From a virus, in IMG/VR virus record IMGVR_UViG_3300025889_018102, positions 91,950 through 155,949 of that record: a stretch of 64,000 bases of DNA, one strand, 5' to 3'. This document shows, in pieces, positions 1 to 10,600 of the stretch. The position numbers and the translations under genes are program-made. Numbering within the stretch: the first letter of the stretch is position 1; each line of letters opens with the position of its first letter. Under the pieces are notes generated by a model. That model saw only the letters and a program-made list of their open reading frames with translations, had not been told where the DNA came from and ran no database searches.

Positions 1-2835
1 AAATCAGTTGTAGATAATTCTTTAGGTACAGTTTGGAATTCTTGGGAAACACAATGGGTTGGTTCTCCACAAGTTGAGACTATTAATCTCGGAACACAAC
101 AAATAAATGCTAATGATAATATTTCAACTATTTTACAGCGTGAGACAACACAAATAGGACAATCTAGAACAGGAGTACGCACTTCTGTTGTATCTAAAAT
201 AGACACAAGAAGTTTAGGTGATAGAGTAGTTTCTGTAGCAGCAATACCTTATATACGTGCTCGTGATGTTATGTTCTTAACACGAGGTATGAAACCAAAT
301 TCTAATATCTATGGTTTCTTTGATAATATACCTGTTTCAACGTATATTACGCCTGCAACAAAAGCAACATTAACTTCTGTATCTGGTACATTTGATTATC
401 AAACAAATGCTGAAACTTATGATACTGCTGCCGCTAGAAATAGAAGAAGAACCAATAATGATTCAGAGCCTGCATTTAATAAAGGTGATGTAGTTTATAT
501 TTCTTCAAATTCATATACAATAGAAACATCAAATGGTTCTGCAGTTGTAGCTTTTGTAGAAAATAGTAGTGCTGGTAATATATTACATTTGGTCAATATA
601 CAGGGAGAATTAAAAGCTAATAATCCTATTACTGGTTCTATTTCTGGTGCAACTGCAACATTAGTTTCAGATGTAACTGCTGAAACACAGGGCAATCAAT
701 TAGTAACAAATATCAATGGTGATATTGCTGGTATATTTAGTATACCAAATTCCGAAGAATTAAGATTCCGTACAGGTACAAGAGATTTTACTCTATCTGA
801 TTCTCCTACAAATTCAATAACACGTTCAACGAGAGGCAGAACAACTTATACTGCATCTGGAACATTAGAAACACGACAAGGAACTATTCTTTCAACAAGA
901 GTAGCAGAGATTGCACAGGAATATATTTCAGGGCAACAAACTATAACTCAAACAAATGAGAAAGTATTTTCTAATAGAAACACTACAAATATTATAGAAA
1001 ATGAACTAATTAGAGAAGTTCCTGTATATGTAGAAGTACCCATATTTGTGGGTATAGAAGAACCGGATGAAGATGGAGGTGATGATGGTGGTGATGATGA
1101 ACCATTAGCACAAACATTCTTAGTAGATCAACGAGGAGGTTGTTTCTTAACTAAGGTTGATTTATTCTTCTCTAATAAAGATGATGTATTACCGGTAAAA
1201 CTTGAAGTTAGAGATGTTGTAAATGGCTATCCAGGAAAACGTGTTCTACCTTTTGGAAGAGTATTCAAAACTCCTGAACAAGTTGCTACTTCTGAAGATG
1301 GAAGTGTTGCCACTACATTTACTTTTGATAGTCCTATTTACTTACAGAATGGAGTAGAATATTGTATAGTTGTATTAACAGATTCATTTAATTATAGAAT
1401 GTGGATTTCACAAGTTGGTGAAACAATGGTTGGAACTGATAGAATTATTTCGGCACAACCAGCTTTAGGATCATTATTTAAATCTCAAAATGCATCTACA
1501 TGGACTGCAGATCAATTACAAGATTTGAAATTTACATTGTATAGAGCAGTGTTTGATACTGCAAATTCTGATGCAACAATATCATTTGTAAATGAAAAAG
1601 TTCCTTCAGTAACGTTACAAAGAAATCCATTATTATTTTATAATGGATCTAATGTAATTACAGTCGTCCATACTGATCATGGTTTTGTAGATGGATCATC
1701 TGTAACGTTAACAGGATTTAGTACACAAAGTGGAATTCATACAACAGATGTAAACAAATCTCATACTGTAGGTAATGTAGAGGTTAATTCTTATAGTATT
1801 ACTTTAGCAAATACAGCTACAACTACATCATTTGTAGGTGGAAGCTCTATTAGAGCAACTAATAGTAAAAAATATAGTATAATACAACCAATTATACAAT
1901 ATCAAACTTTCTCTGATACTGTTATTAATTTTACAGGTAAAACAACAAATTCTTCAGATACGACTATGGGTACTGCAGTTTCTCTTGTACCTAATAGAAA
2001 TAATTATTACACAACAGAAAAAATTATTCTTTCGGATGAGAATCAAAATTCACCATCGGTTGCAGATAAATCATTAGAAATTTCTGCAATATTTTCATCA
2101 TCAAATGATAGTGTATCGCCAGTTATTGACTTTAATAGAAACTCTGTAATTGTAGTTAAAAATTCCATTAATGATGTAACTGCTTCTAGTATTAATTTTG
2201 CACATACTTATAGAAATGTAGTTGATGGAAATACCACGATATCATTTAGTGGAAATACAATTAGTACTACAAATGGTATTACAGCAAACTTATTAGGAAC
2301 TATTGATTCGGGTAAATCGGTTGTAATTACGGGTGCTGGTAATCCTTCAAATAATGTTGAAGTTATAATATCATCAGTTGTTAATGAAAATGGTTCTGCC
2401 AATATTACAACATATTCTTCATTTGTTACAGAGGGAACAGGTAATTCTATTACTTTAGTAGTAAAAGATAATTTTGTTGATGAAAGAGCACCAAAGAATG
2501 GTAGTGCAGCTGCAAAGTATGTAACTAGACAACTAAATTTAAAAAATCCTTCAAAATTCTTAAAAGTTATGTTCTCAGCATCAGTTCCTTCGCAAGGTGA
2601 TATTGATGTTTATTATCGTTCTGGTACTGATACTTTATCATCTGAAAATTGGAAACAAATGACTCCTCTTTCATCAATTGTAAAGACACAGGATCAAACA
2701 TATTTTACAGATGTTGAATATGAAGAAGATGATATTGCAGCATTCACTATAGTTGCAATTAAGATTGTATTTAGAAGCACATCATCAGCATGGATTCCAT
2801 TAGTTAAAGATTTGAGAATTATTGCATGTCCATAA
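1..2835 (+). CDS. Distal tail/baseplate-associated structural protein, 5' end missing
   Basis: The frame is open from base 1 with no start codon visible, so the N-terminus lies outside the window; 944 residues are present. The first part carries an RDVMFLTRGMKPN segment followed by FFDN, which I recognise from large structural proteins of T4-like marine phages. An acidic Gly/Asp linker (about bases 1060-1105) leads to a LAQTF...GGCFLTKVDLFF segment of the same family. The C-terminal half is Thr/Ser/Asn-rich beta-type sequence with no cysteine cluster or enzyme motif. It overlaps the next gene by 10 bp and opens the fibre module. A role as a baseplate or fibre-attachment protein is inferred from family and position; the exact T4 counterpart is unclear. 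Confidence 0.75.
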   Translation, partial: KSVVDNSLGTVWNSWETQWVGSPQVETINLGTQQINANDNISTILQRETTQIGQSRTGVRTSVVSKIDTRSLGDRVVSVAAIPYIRARDVMFLTRGMKPNSNIYGFFDNIPVSTYITPATKATLTSVSGTFDYQTNAETYDTAAARNRRRTNNDSEPAFNKGDVVYISSNSYTIETSNGSAVVAFVENSSAGNILHLVNIQGELKANNPITGSISGATATLVSDVTAETQGNQLVTNINGDIAGIFSIPNSEELRFRTGTRDFTLSDSPTNSITRSTRGRTTYTASGTLETRQGTILSTRVAEIAQEYISGQQTITQTNEKVFSNRNTTNIIENELIREVPVYVEVPIFVGIEEPDEDGGDDGGDDEPLAQTFLVDQRGGCFLTKVDLFFSNKDDVLPVKLEVRDVVNGYPGKRVLPFGRVFKTPEQVATSEDGSVATTFTFDSPIYLQNGVEYCIVVLTDSFNYRMWISQVGETMVGTDRIISAQPALGSLFKSQNASTWTADQLQDLKFTLYRAVFDTANSDATISFVNEKVPSVTLQRNPLLFYNGSNVITVVHTDHGFVDGSSVTLTGFSTQSGIHTTDVNKSHTVGNVEVNSYSITLANTATTTSFVGGSSIRATNSKKYSIIQPIIQYQTFSDTVINFTGKTTNSSDTTMGTAVSLVPNRNNYYTTEKIILSDENQNSPSVADKSLEISAIFSSSNDSVSPVIDFNRNSVIVVKNSINDVTASSINFAHTYRNVVDGNTTISFSGNTISTTNGITANLLGTIDSGKSVVITGAGNPSNNVEVIISSVVNENGSANITTYSSFVTEGTGNSITLVVKDNFVDERAPKNGSAAAKYVTRQLNLKNPSKFLKVMFSASVPSQGDIDVYYRSGTDTLSSENWKQMTPLSSIVKTQDQTYFTDVEYEEDDIAAFTIVAIKIVFRSTSSAWIPLVKDLRIIACP

Positions 2836-3062
2836 AAGTTAAAAATGAACCTGGTCTAATTAGAGATGATTTTTCTAAAGGCATAATTAGCACTGATTCA
2901 GGTGAATATAAAAAATACCTTTTACAACGTGAACAACTTCGCCGTACTAGAGAGCAAAACTTTAGTACGGCAAGTGAAATTTCAGATATAAAACAAGAAC
3001 TAAAAGAATTAAAAGATTTAGTTTTTAGTTTAATAACAATAATAAATAATAAGACAAAATAA
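2826..3062 (+). CDS. Small conserved phage protein with C-terminal coiled coil
   Basis: A 78-residue protein starting at an ATG inside the end of the preceding structural gene, which suggests translational coupling. The N-terminal half (KNEPGLIRDDFSKGI) is followed by a charged helix rich in Glu/Lys/Leu from about residue 45 to the end, likely a coiled coil. No signal peptide or membrane segment is seen. Its place between two structural genes suggests a minor virion or fibre-assembly component, but I do not recognise the function. Confidence 0.65.
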   Translation: MSIKVKNEPGLIRDDFSKGIISTDSGEYKKYLLQREQLRRTREQNFSTASEISDIKQELKELKDLVFSLITIINNKTK

Positions 3063-3075
3063 CGGGTAGGGAAAA

Positions 3076-5061
3076 ATGTCTATATTTGTAGAAAGAACAG
3101 ACACATTTGAACAATGGCGAGTTAAAACTAACTCTATAGGAAATTCTAGTAACGTATTTTTAGGTGAATGCGCGGGTGCTAATTCTTCTGGTAATTATAA
3201 TAATTTTATTGGTTATCTAGCTGGATCTTGTAATACCACAGGTTCTAATAATAACTTTTTTGGTTATCGGGCTGGATATAATAATTGTACAGGTAGTTGT
3301 AATAACTTTTTTGGTACTGCTGCTGGATGTTCTGTATCCACGGGTACAGATAATACAATTATAGGATCTTATTCTGGAACTGCAGGATTAACAAATACAA
3401 TCTATATTAAAGGTGGAACAAGTACACTTCAAGTTACAAGCGGTGGATTAGAAGTTAATGGTTCTCTTACTGCTACATCCGTAGGTACTTTCACGGGTGC
3501 AGTTTCCAATGCTAATTTGTTAAGTAGTATTTTAGATGTTGATGGTACTAGTTCTGGATTAGATGCTGATTTATTAGATGGTCAACAAGGTAGCTACTAT
3601 TTACCTGCAGGATCATATACAGCAGCAGATGTACTGAGTAAGTTAATAACAGTTGATGGAGCTGGTACTAATCTAGATGCTGATTTATTAGATGGTCAAC
3701 AAGGTAGCTACTATTTACCTGCAGGATCATATACAGCAGCAGATGTACTGAGTAAGTTAATAACAGTTGATGGAGCTGGTACTAATCTAGATGCTGATTT
3801 ATTAGATGGTCAACAAGGTAGCTACTATTTAGATTATACAAATACAACTAATAAACCATTTGCAGTAACTGCTACTGACAATATCATTAGCTGTACATCT
3901 GGTTCTACAACTACTGGCAGCTACAATTTCTTTGTTGGTACTAATGCTGGATTATGTACCACCACAGGTTCTAATAATAACTTTATTGGTTATCTAGCTG
4001 GATATAGTAATACCACAGGTTCTAATAATAACTTTATTGGTAGTCAAGCTGGACATTTTAATACCTCAGGTGGTTGTAATAACTTTTTTGGTTATCAAGC
4101 TGGATATTGTAATACCACAGGTTGTTATAATAACTTTTTTGGTCTTCTAGCTGGATATAGTAATACCACAGGTGGTTGTAATAACTTTATTGGTTATTAT
4201 GCTGGATGTAGTAATACCACAGGTACAAATAATAACTTTATTGGTAATTGTGCTGGACATAAAAATACCACAGGTTGTTATAATAACTTTTTTGGTTATT
4301 GGGCTGGATATTGGAATATCACAGGTTGTTATAATACCTTTATTGGTTATTTTGCTGGATATTGTAATACCACAGGTACTGATAATAACTTTATTGGTTA
4401 TGGAGCTGGATATAAAAATACCTACGGTTGTTATAATACCTTTGTAGGTTCTAATACTGGATTTTATAATACAACGGGTAATTCTAATACATTTTATGGA
4501 TTTTGCGCTGGAGTTAATAATTCTACAGGTTGTTGTAATACTTTTTTAGGACCTTATAGTGGACTCAGTGCAACAACAGGAACTAATAATTCTACATTAG
4601 GTTATTATGCAGGTGGAGATGGAACAACTGGTCTATGTAATTTAGCAGGAGTAAGCAATCACGTTGTAATTGGCAATTCTAGTATTACAAATGCATTAGT
4701 ACAAGTTGGTTGGACAACAGTTTCTGATATTAGAGATAAACATATATTTGGCAATGTACCACATGGTAGATGTTTTCTACAAGGTATTACACCAATTGAA
4801 TTCTCTTTTAAAAATAGAACAACTGACGAAATTACTGATACAAAACGTAGATATGGTTTCTCAGCACAAGAAATACGTGAATTAGAAGGTGATAAGAAGA
4901 TCTTAGTATCAAATCTATCAGAAGAAAAATTAGGATTAACTAGTGATTACTTAGTACCAATTTTAGTCAATGCAATAAAAGAAGTTAATAGTGAGATTGA
5001 TTCTCTAAAAAATACAATTCAAGAATTGAGGAATGAGATTGCAGTATTGAAAAATAATTAA
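3076..5061 (+). CDS. Tail fibre with NTTG/NNFIG repeats and S74 chaperone
   Basis: A 661-residue fibre-like protein. After a short head it has a few 17-residue repeats of the form NTTGSNNNFIGYLAGY. Next comes a region with DADLLDGQQGSYYL units (about residues 155-260), including a perfect 114-bp tandem duplication. A second block of a dozen or so 17-residue repeats follows (about residues 285-510), and then the C-terminal domain from about residue 548. That domain starts SDIRDKHIFG and contains RRYGFSAQE and LVPILVNAIKE followed by a coiled coil, the signature of peptidase S74 (endosialidase-type) chaperones. These trimerise the fibre and are usually released by self-cleavage just before the SDxRxK serine. 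The last 150 residues are almost the same as those of the 1206-residue fibre downstream. A receptor-binding role is inferred. Confidence 0.85.
   Translation: MSIFVERTDTFEQWRVKTNSIGNSSNVFLGECAGANSSGNYNNFIGYLAGSCNTTGSNNNFFGYRAGYNNCTGSCNNFFGTAAGCSVSTGTDNTIIGSYSGTAGLTNTIYIKGGTSTLQVTSGGLEVNGSLTATSVGTFTGAVSNANLLSSILDVDGTSSGLDADLLDGQQGSYYLPAGSYTAADVLSKLITVDGAGTNLDADLLDGQQGSYYLPAGSYTAADVLSKLITVDGAGTNLDADLLDGQQGSYYLDYTNTTNKPFAVTATDNIISCTSGSTTTGSYNFFVGTNAGLCTTTGSNNNFIGYLAGYSNTTGSNNNFIGSQAGHFNTSGGCNNFFGYQAGYCNTTGCYNNFFGLLAGYSNTTGGCNNFIGYYAGCSNTTGTNNNFIGNCAGHKNTTGCYNNFFGYWAGYWNITGCYNTFIGYFAGYCNTTGTDNNFIGYGAGYKNTYGCYNTFVGSNTGFYNTTGNSNTFYGFCAGVNNSTGCCNTFLGPYSGLSATTGTNNSTLGYYAGGDGTTGLCNLAGVSNHVVIGNSSITNALVQVGWTTVSDIRDKHIFGNVPHGRCFLQGITPIEFSFKNRTTDEITDTKRRYGFSAQEIRELEGDKKILVSNLSEEKLGLTSDYLVPILVNAIKEVNSEIDSLKNTIQELRNEIAVLKNN
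3562..3789 (+). repeat. Perfect 114-bp tandem duplication in fibre gene
   Basis: Bases 3562-3675 and 3676-3789 read identically base for base. A third partial copy starts at 3790 and matches for about 42 bases before diverging. Each unit encodes 38 residues beginning DADLLDGQQG, so the frame is kept. The lack of any synonymous difference points to a recent duplication or to gene conversion. Confidence 0.95.
3928..4560 (+). repeat. 51-bp (17-residue) fibre repeat array, copy 1
   Basis: Consecutive 51-bp units, each with the DNA core aataccacaggt and then aataacttt about 18 bases later, encode GYxAGYxNTTGxxNNFI. There are about 12 units, with variation mainly at the residues after G and before NTTG. 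The same unit occurs in the two longer fibre genes downstream. The pattern suits a beta-roll or beta-helix in which each unit is one turn (inference). Confidence 0.9.
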
Positions 5062-5069
5062 TTTTAGAA

Positions 5070-5228
5070 ATGGATAATATGATTAGAAAATATACACTTA
5101 CATTGAAGAAAGAAGATATCGAAGTACTGTTAACAATTCTTTCTGAAAAACCTTTTAATATAGTATCACCATTAATTTTAGAGATAGCTAAACAAATACA
5201 AGAGCAAAAATTAGATGGCGACGATTAA
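5070..5228 (+). CDS. Small 52-residue protein of unknown function
   Basis: An ATG nine bases after the stop of the S74 fibre gene opens a 52-residue frame (start MDNMIRKYTL, end EQKLDGDD) that overlaps the next gene by 14 bases. It fills what would otherwise be an unusually long gap for this genome, and the overlap is typical of coupled phage genes. The protein looks mostly helical, with no recognised motif. A second in-frame ATG three codons on is possible. It is supported by position and coding appearance only. Confidence 0.5.
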   Translation: MDNMIRKYTLTLKKEDIEVLLTILSEKPFNIVSPLILEIAKQIQEQKLDGDD

Positions 5229-5547
5229 TAATCTTTTCATAGATCAAGGTGCTACCTTCTCCGTAAATATTCAAGTATTTGATAGAGAAGGTATACCTTT
5301 AAATATCGCTGGTTATAATGCAAATGCACAAATAAGAAAATCTTATTCATCTGCAAATGCAGCAGCAACTTTTACAGCCAATGTTTCAAATCCCGCTAAT
5401 GGTACAGTTACTTTATCTTTAACCGCATCTCAAACAACTTCTTTAAAATATGGCAGATATCTTTATGATTTAACTTTAGATACAGGTACCGTTATTTTAA
5501 GAGCATCTGAGGGAATCGTTACAGTATATCCTCAAATAACTAAATAA
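5215..5547 (+). CDS. Ig-like tail/baseplate accessory protein
   Basis: A 110-residue protein beginning ATINNLFIDQGATFSV, followed by alternating beta strands. It resembles the small immunoglobulin-like domains (BppU N-terminal type) common in phage baseplates and in marine T4-like fibre clusters. It lacks cysteines and enzyme motifs. It overlaps the small upstream gene by 14 bp and sits in the fibre operon, which fits a connector or fibre-base role. The family assignment is by general pattern, not by a diagnostic motif. Confidence 0.6.
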   Translation: MATINNLFIDQGATFSVNIQVFDREGIPLNIAGYNANAQIRKSYSSANAAATFTANVSNPANGTVTLSLTASQTTSLKYGRYLYDLTLDTGTVILRASEGIVTVYPQITK

Positions 5548-5561
5548 AAGAGTAAGTTACT

Positions 5562-7163
5562 GTGACTCTAAAATCTATAATATCTCTGGCAAATGAGATC
5601 TCTTCAACTATAACAGAGAATTCTCTTATCGGCAATTCTATACGCCAAAATCAAGATATTATAGGGTATTCTGTACTCACAGAAAACGATCTATCTAAAT
5701 TAAAAGTTCTTAGAGTAACTGCAACAGATCTTATAGAATTCGCAGATTCTCTCTTTTCTATTATCGGCAAAAATATCTCCGATGATGTAACCATTAATGA
5801 TGTTCTTTCATTTATTATAAAATATCAAAGAGATTTTTCAGATGTAACTACAATTATAGAACAATTAAGCCTTTCTTCAGCAAAAATATTTACTGATGTA
5901 ACTACAATAACAGATCTTTCTTCTCTATCAACTCTTAAACATTTTGCAGATTCTTTATCTACAACAGATGCATTCTCTACATTAATAAAGTTTAATAGAT
6001 CTTTTAGTGATTTAATCAGTTTCTATGATACCGACACAAGTTTTAATATAAAGAAACAATTAACCGACCAATCTACTATAATTGAACAGTTAACTAAAGT
6101 ATTTTCATCAACAATATCTGATAACTTTACTTCTTTAGATGATAGATATTTTATCTTTAATAAATCTGAATTAGATGATGTTACATCTACAGATGATATA
6201 TCATTACTTGTATCATTTATAAGATCTTTTAATGATTATTATACCAATTTAGATACACTTAAATATGATCTAAATAAAATTTTAAGTGATTCATATTCAA
6301 TAACAGATGTTTTAACAAGAACAGCATTGTTTCAACGTGAGTTGACAGATTCTATATCAACATTTGATGTTATAGATCTAACTTTTGCTGGGTTGTTTAT
6401 CAAATCATTAGAAGATTCTTATAATATATTTGATGATCTAAATATAGCTTTTAATAAACAATTAGCGGATTCCATATCAACTGTTGATGAGTTAACTAAA
6501 TTTATAGCAATTGTAAAGGTGGATAGTTACTCTATTGAAGAATTATTGGCAAAAAATATAAGTAAAGAGTTACAAGATTCTATATCAACATTTGATGTTA
6601 TAGATCTGCTTTTTGCTGGATTGTTTATCAAATCATTAGAAGATTCTTATACTACATTAGATGAATTTACGACAATAGTAAAGTATAATAGAACTTTTGA
6701 TATTGATTATTTCACTAGTACAGATAACAATTATTTTGATTTCTTAAAAACAGCGGATGATTCTATATCTTTTAATGATTCTTATAATAGAGTTATAGAT
6801 TATAATAGAGAATTACAAGATTCATTAAACTTCACTGATGAATTGATACTATTGCTTGCTGGTTTTATACAAAAACAGTTAGAAGATTCTTATACTACAT
6901 TAGATGAATTTACGAGAATTGCAAAATATAGTAGAACATTTAGTGAATTAGTAGAATTCACAGAAACTGCAGAAAAAACTTATATAAAAAGTATAACAGT
7001 AGATACTTTTGAATTATTAGACACAATAAATAAACAGATAATAAAGAATTTTAATGATTCTTATTCTATAGATAGTTTTGGTTCATTAATTTCACAAAAC
7101 TATACAATAGATAATTCTTATTTTTTAGAAGATTATGTCGGAGAATCTAGAACTTTCACATAG
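5562..7163 (+). CDS. Repetitive helical protein with DSxSxxD repeats, fibre module
   Basis: A 533-residue protein starting at GTG; no in-frame ATG lies nearby. It is made of repeats of about 38 residues with a recurring DSYS/DSIS...D core, spaced by hydrophobic stretches. Two neighbouring blocks share long identical segments such as DSISTFDVIDL and AGLFIKSLEDSY, offset by 228 bp in DNA. LEDSYTTLDEF also appears twice. It is rich in Asp, Ser, Leu and Ile, with almost no Gly, unlike the Gly/Asn-rich fibres around it. It may form a long helical rod or solenoid; I do not recognise a family. The gene lies 14 bp after the Ig-like gene and 9 bp before the next one, so it is in the same operon. Confidence 0.65.
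   Translation: MTLKSIISLANEISSTITENSLIGNSIRQNQDIIGYSVLTENDLSKLKVLRVTATDLIEFADSLFSIIGKNISDDVTINDVLSFIIKYQRDFSDVTTIIEQLSLSSAKIFTDVTTITDLSSLSTLKHFADSLSTTDAFSTLIKFNRSFSDLISFYDTDTSFNIKKQLTDQSTIIEQLTKVFSSTISDNFTSLDDRYFIFNKSELDDVTSTDDISLLVSFIRSFNDYYTNLDTLKYDLNKILSDSYSITDVLTRTALFQRELTDSISTFDVIDLTFAGLFIKSLEDSYNIFDDLNIAFNKQLADSISTVDELTKFIAIVKVDSYSIEELLAKNISKELQDSISTFDVIDLLFAGLFIKSLEDSYTTLDEFTTIVKYNRTFDIDYFTSTDNNYFDFLKTADDSISFNDSYNRVIDYNRELQDSLNFTDELILLLAGFIQKQLEDSYTTLDEFTRIAKYSRTFSELVEFTETAEKTYIKSITVDTFELLDTINKQIIKNFNDSYSIDSFGSLISQNYTIDNSYFLEDYVGESRTFT
6351..6940 (+). repeat. Internal direct repeats in the DSxSxxD protein gene
   Basis: The segment starting tctatatcaacatttgatg at 6351 recurs at 6579 (offset 228 bp, 76 codons). 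The segment encoding LEDSYTTLDEF near 6640 recurs near 6885. The matches keep frame, so the array can grow or shrink by recombination without breaking the gene. Confidence 0.75.
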
Positions 7164-7172
7164 GAGAAGTAA

Positions 7173-7613
7173 ATGTTACGAGATGATTTTAAGTTAAAAG
7201 GTAGAGTAGATTTAGTTCTCTCTGATCCTACAGGAGCAGTGAAGGAAGTTATCACTGTTCCTAATCTTGTTGTAAATACAGGTAAAAATTTTATTGCACA
7301 TAGAATGGCAGATGCAGGTAATACTGTAATGTCTCATATGGCAGTAGGAACTGATAATACTGCTGCAGCTTTAACGGATACTGCACTAATCACAGAATCA
7401 GCACGTGTTTCATTAACAGGAAATGCTGCTTCTGCTAATTCGGTTGTTTATACTGCAAGTTTTCCACCAGGTACAGCAACAGATGCTCTTGTGGAAGCAG
7501 GTATCTTCAATAATTCATCGGGTGGTGAGATGCTTTGTCGTACAGTATTCGCTGTAGTTAATAAAGGTGCATCAGATACTTTAAATGTTACTTGGACTGT
7601 ATCAACAACATAA
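7173..7613 (+). CDS. Conserved fibre-module structural protein
   Basis: A 146-residue protein starting MLRDDFKLKGRVDLVLSD, with GGAGAAG just before the ATG. The NLVVNTGKNFIAHRM and SHMAVGTDN segments are typical of small beta-rich proteins that accompany fibres in T4-like marine phages. The second half (DALVEAGIFN...LNVTWTVS) looks like the end of a beta-sandwich. No catalytic motif is seen. It stands between the helical-repeat protein and the giant fibre. A fibre-connector or tip role is plausible but not shown. Confidence 0.6.
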   Translation: MLRDDFKLKGRVDLVLSDPTGAVKEVITVPNLVVNTGKNFIAHRMADAGNTVMSHMAVGTDNTAAALTDTALITESARVSLTGNAASANSVVYTASFPPGTATDALVEAGIFNNSSGGEMLCRTVFAVVNKGASDTLNVTWTVSTT

Positions 7614-7624
7614 GAAATTAATAA

Positions 7625-10600
7625 ATGACTGATATCACTTTAAGACTTGTTAAAGGCTCCCCACTAACTAACAGCGAGGTAGATAATAACTTCTCCAATC
7701 TCAATATAACAAAAGTTGAGTTAGGGGGAGATCTTACAAATACAATATCTGTTCCTTTAGTGGGTGGCTTACAGGGTAGAACTGTTGCAAATGTAGATCC
7801 TTCTACCGGACAAGCACTTATTTGGATATCAAGTGAAAGCTCTTGGAAACCAGGAAATATACTCTATAACAATATAGAAAATGCTCCTGCAGCAAATATA
7901 TTACTTACAGGCGATGTAACAGGATCAGCTAATGCAATTTTAGAAGCTAATTCTACTATAATAAGCATTAGTACTACAATAGCTCCCAATAGTATTGATT
8001 TAGGTACTGACACTACTGGTGCTTATGTTGCAAACTTGGTACAAGGTTCTGGTATTACATTATCAGGGTTAACAGGTGAGGGTGCTACACCAACTATAGC
8101 AGCTAATGTGATTTCTGTAGGTACTTTTACAGGGGCTGTTTCTAATGTTAACTTATTAAATAGTATTTTACAAGTTGATGGAACGGGATCTACTTTAGAT
8201 GCTGATTTATTAGATGGACAACAAGGTACATACTATTTAGATTTTACAAATACGACTAATAAACCAGATCCTGTTGTAACTGTAACAATGACTGGTGATG
8301 TAACTGGTTCAGCATCAGCAACATTACAGGATTTAGCTTCAAATACTATTTCTATAGCAACTACAATAGCTGCTGATAGTGTAGCTTTAGGTACTGATAC
8401 TACTGGTGCTTATGTTGCAAACTTAATCCAGGGGTCTGGTATTACATTAACTGGATTAACAGGTGAGGGTGCTACACCAACTATAGCAGCTAATGTAATT
8501 TCTGTAGGAACATTTACAGGTACTGTTTCTAATACTAACTTGTTAAGTAGTATTTTACAAGAAGATGGAACTGGTTCTGGTCTAGATGCTGATTTATTAG
8601 ATGGACAACAAGGTAGCTATTATTTAGATTTTACAAATGCAACTAATAAACCAGATCCTGTTGTAACTGTAACAATGACTGGTGATGTAACTGGTTCAGC
8701 ATCAGCAACATTACAGGATTTAGCTTCAAACACTATTTCTATAGCAACTACAATAGCAGCTGATAGTGTAGCTTTAGGTACTGATACTACTGGTGCTTAT
8801 GTCGCAAACTTGGTACAAGGTTCTGGTATTACATTATCAGAGTTAACAGGTGAAGGTGCTACTCCTACTATAGCAGCTAATGTAATTTCTGTAGGTACTT
8901 TCATAGGTACTGTTTCTAATACTAACTTGTTAAGTAGTATTTTACAAGTTGATGGAACTGGTTCTGGTCTAGATGCTGATTTATTAGATGGACAACAAGG
9001 TACATACTATTTAGATTATACAAATACGACTAATAAACCTGCAGCGAATATAGTATTGACGGGTGATGTAACTGGTTCTGCCAATGCAATATTAACGGCT
9101 AGTAGTACAATAATTTCTTTATCAACAAGTGTTAGTCCAACTCTTTTTGATACAGAGAGTTGGACTAACACTTGTTCAAGCCCACAAATTGTTACAGGTA
9201 ATGTTACATTTGAAGGTAATGTTAATTTTACTGGTAATGTAACAACAATTAGTGCAAATAATTTAATTATTCAAGATAACTTCATTTATCTTAACAATGC
9301 ATCTGAAGAAACAAATATTGACTTAGGGTTTGCAGGCAATTACAACGATGGGACATATCGTCATGCAGGATTCTTTAGAGATGCGTCTGATGATGGAATA
9401 TGGAAAGTATTTGATCAATATTTGCCCGAACCTGATGCAGAAGTAAATGTTGATACATCAAATGCTTCTTTTAGATTAGCAAATTTTGCTGCCAATATTG
9501 TTTACACAAACAGTATTAATGTTACATCTTCTGCGGTTGTAGAGAATTTAAATTCTGATTTACTAGATGGACAACAAGGTACATATTATTTAGATTTTAC
9601 AAATGCAACCAATAAGCCAGATCCAGTAATCACTGTAACAATGACTGGTGATGTAACTGGTTCAGCATCAGCAACATTACAGGATTTAGCTTCAAATACT
9701 ATTTCTATAGCAACTACAATAGCTGCTGATAGTGTAGCTTTAGGTAGTGATACTACTGGTACATATGTCGCAAACTTAATCCAGGGGTCTGGTATTACAT
9801 TAACTGGATTAACAGGTGAGGGTGCTACACCAACTATAGCAGCTAATGTAATTTCTGTAGGAACATTTACAGGTACTGTTTCTAATACTAACTTGTTAAG
9901 TAGTATTTTACAAGTTGATGGAACGGGATCTACTCTAGATGCTGATTTACTAGATGGACAACAGGGTACATACTATTTAGATTTTACAAATGCAACCAAT
10001 AAGCCAGATCCTGTTGTAACTGTAACAATGACTGGTGATGTAACTGGTTCAGCATCAGCAACATTACAGGATTTAGCTTCAAACACTATTTCTATAGCAA
10101 CTACAATAGCATCCAATTCAGTTGATTTAGGTACTGACACTACTGGTGCTTATGTCGCAAGCTTGGTACAAGGTTCTGGTATTACATTATCAGGGTTAAC
10201 AGGTGAGGGTGCTACACCAACTATAGCAGCTAATGTTACATCGGTAGGTACTTTCATAGGTGCTGTTTCCAATGTTAACTTATTAAATAGTATTTTACAA
10301 GTTGATGGAACTGGTTCTGGTCTAGATGCTGATTTACTAGATGGACAACAGGGTACATACTATTTAGATTTTACAAATGCAACCAATAAGCCAGATCCTG
10401 TTGTAACTGTAACAATGACTGGTGATGTAACTGGTTCAGCATCAGCAACATTACAGGATTTAGCTTCAAACACTATTTCTATAGCAACTACAATAGCATC
10501 CAATTCAGTTGATTTAGGTACTGATACTACTGGAGCTTATGTTGCAAACTTAGTTCAGGGGTCTGGTATTACATTGACTGGATTAACAGGTGAAGGTGCT

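Noticed and set aside
4172-4447. Alternative + frame in the first fibre repeats
   Set aside because: A +1-type shadow made of VVIITLLVI repeats; it follows from the repeat DNA and lies fully in the real gene.
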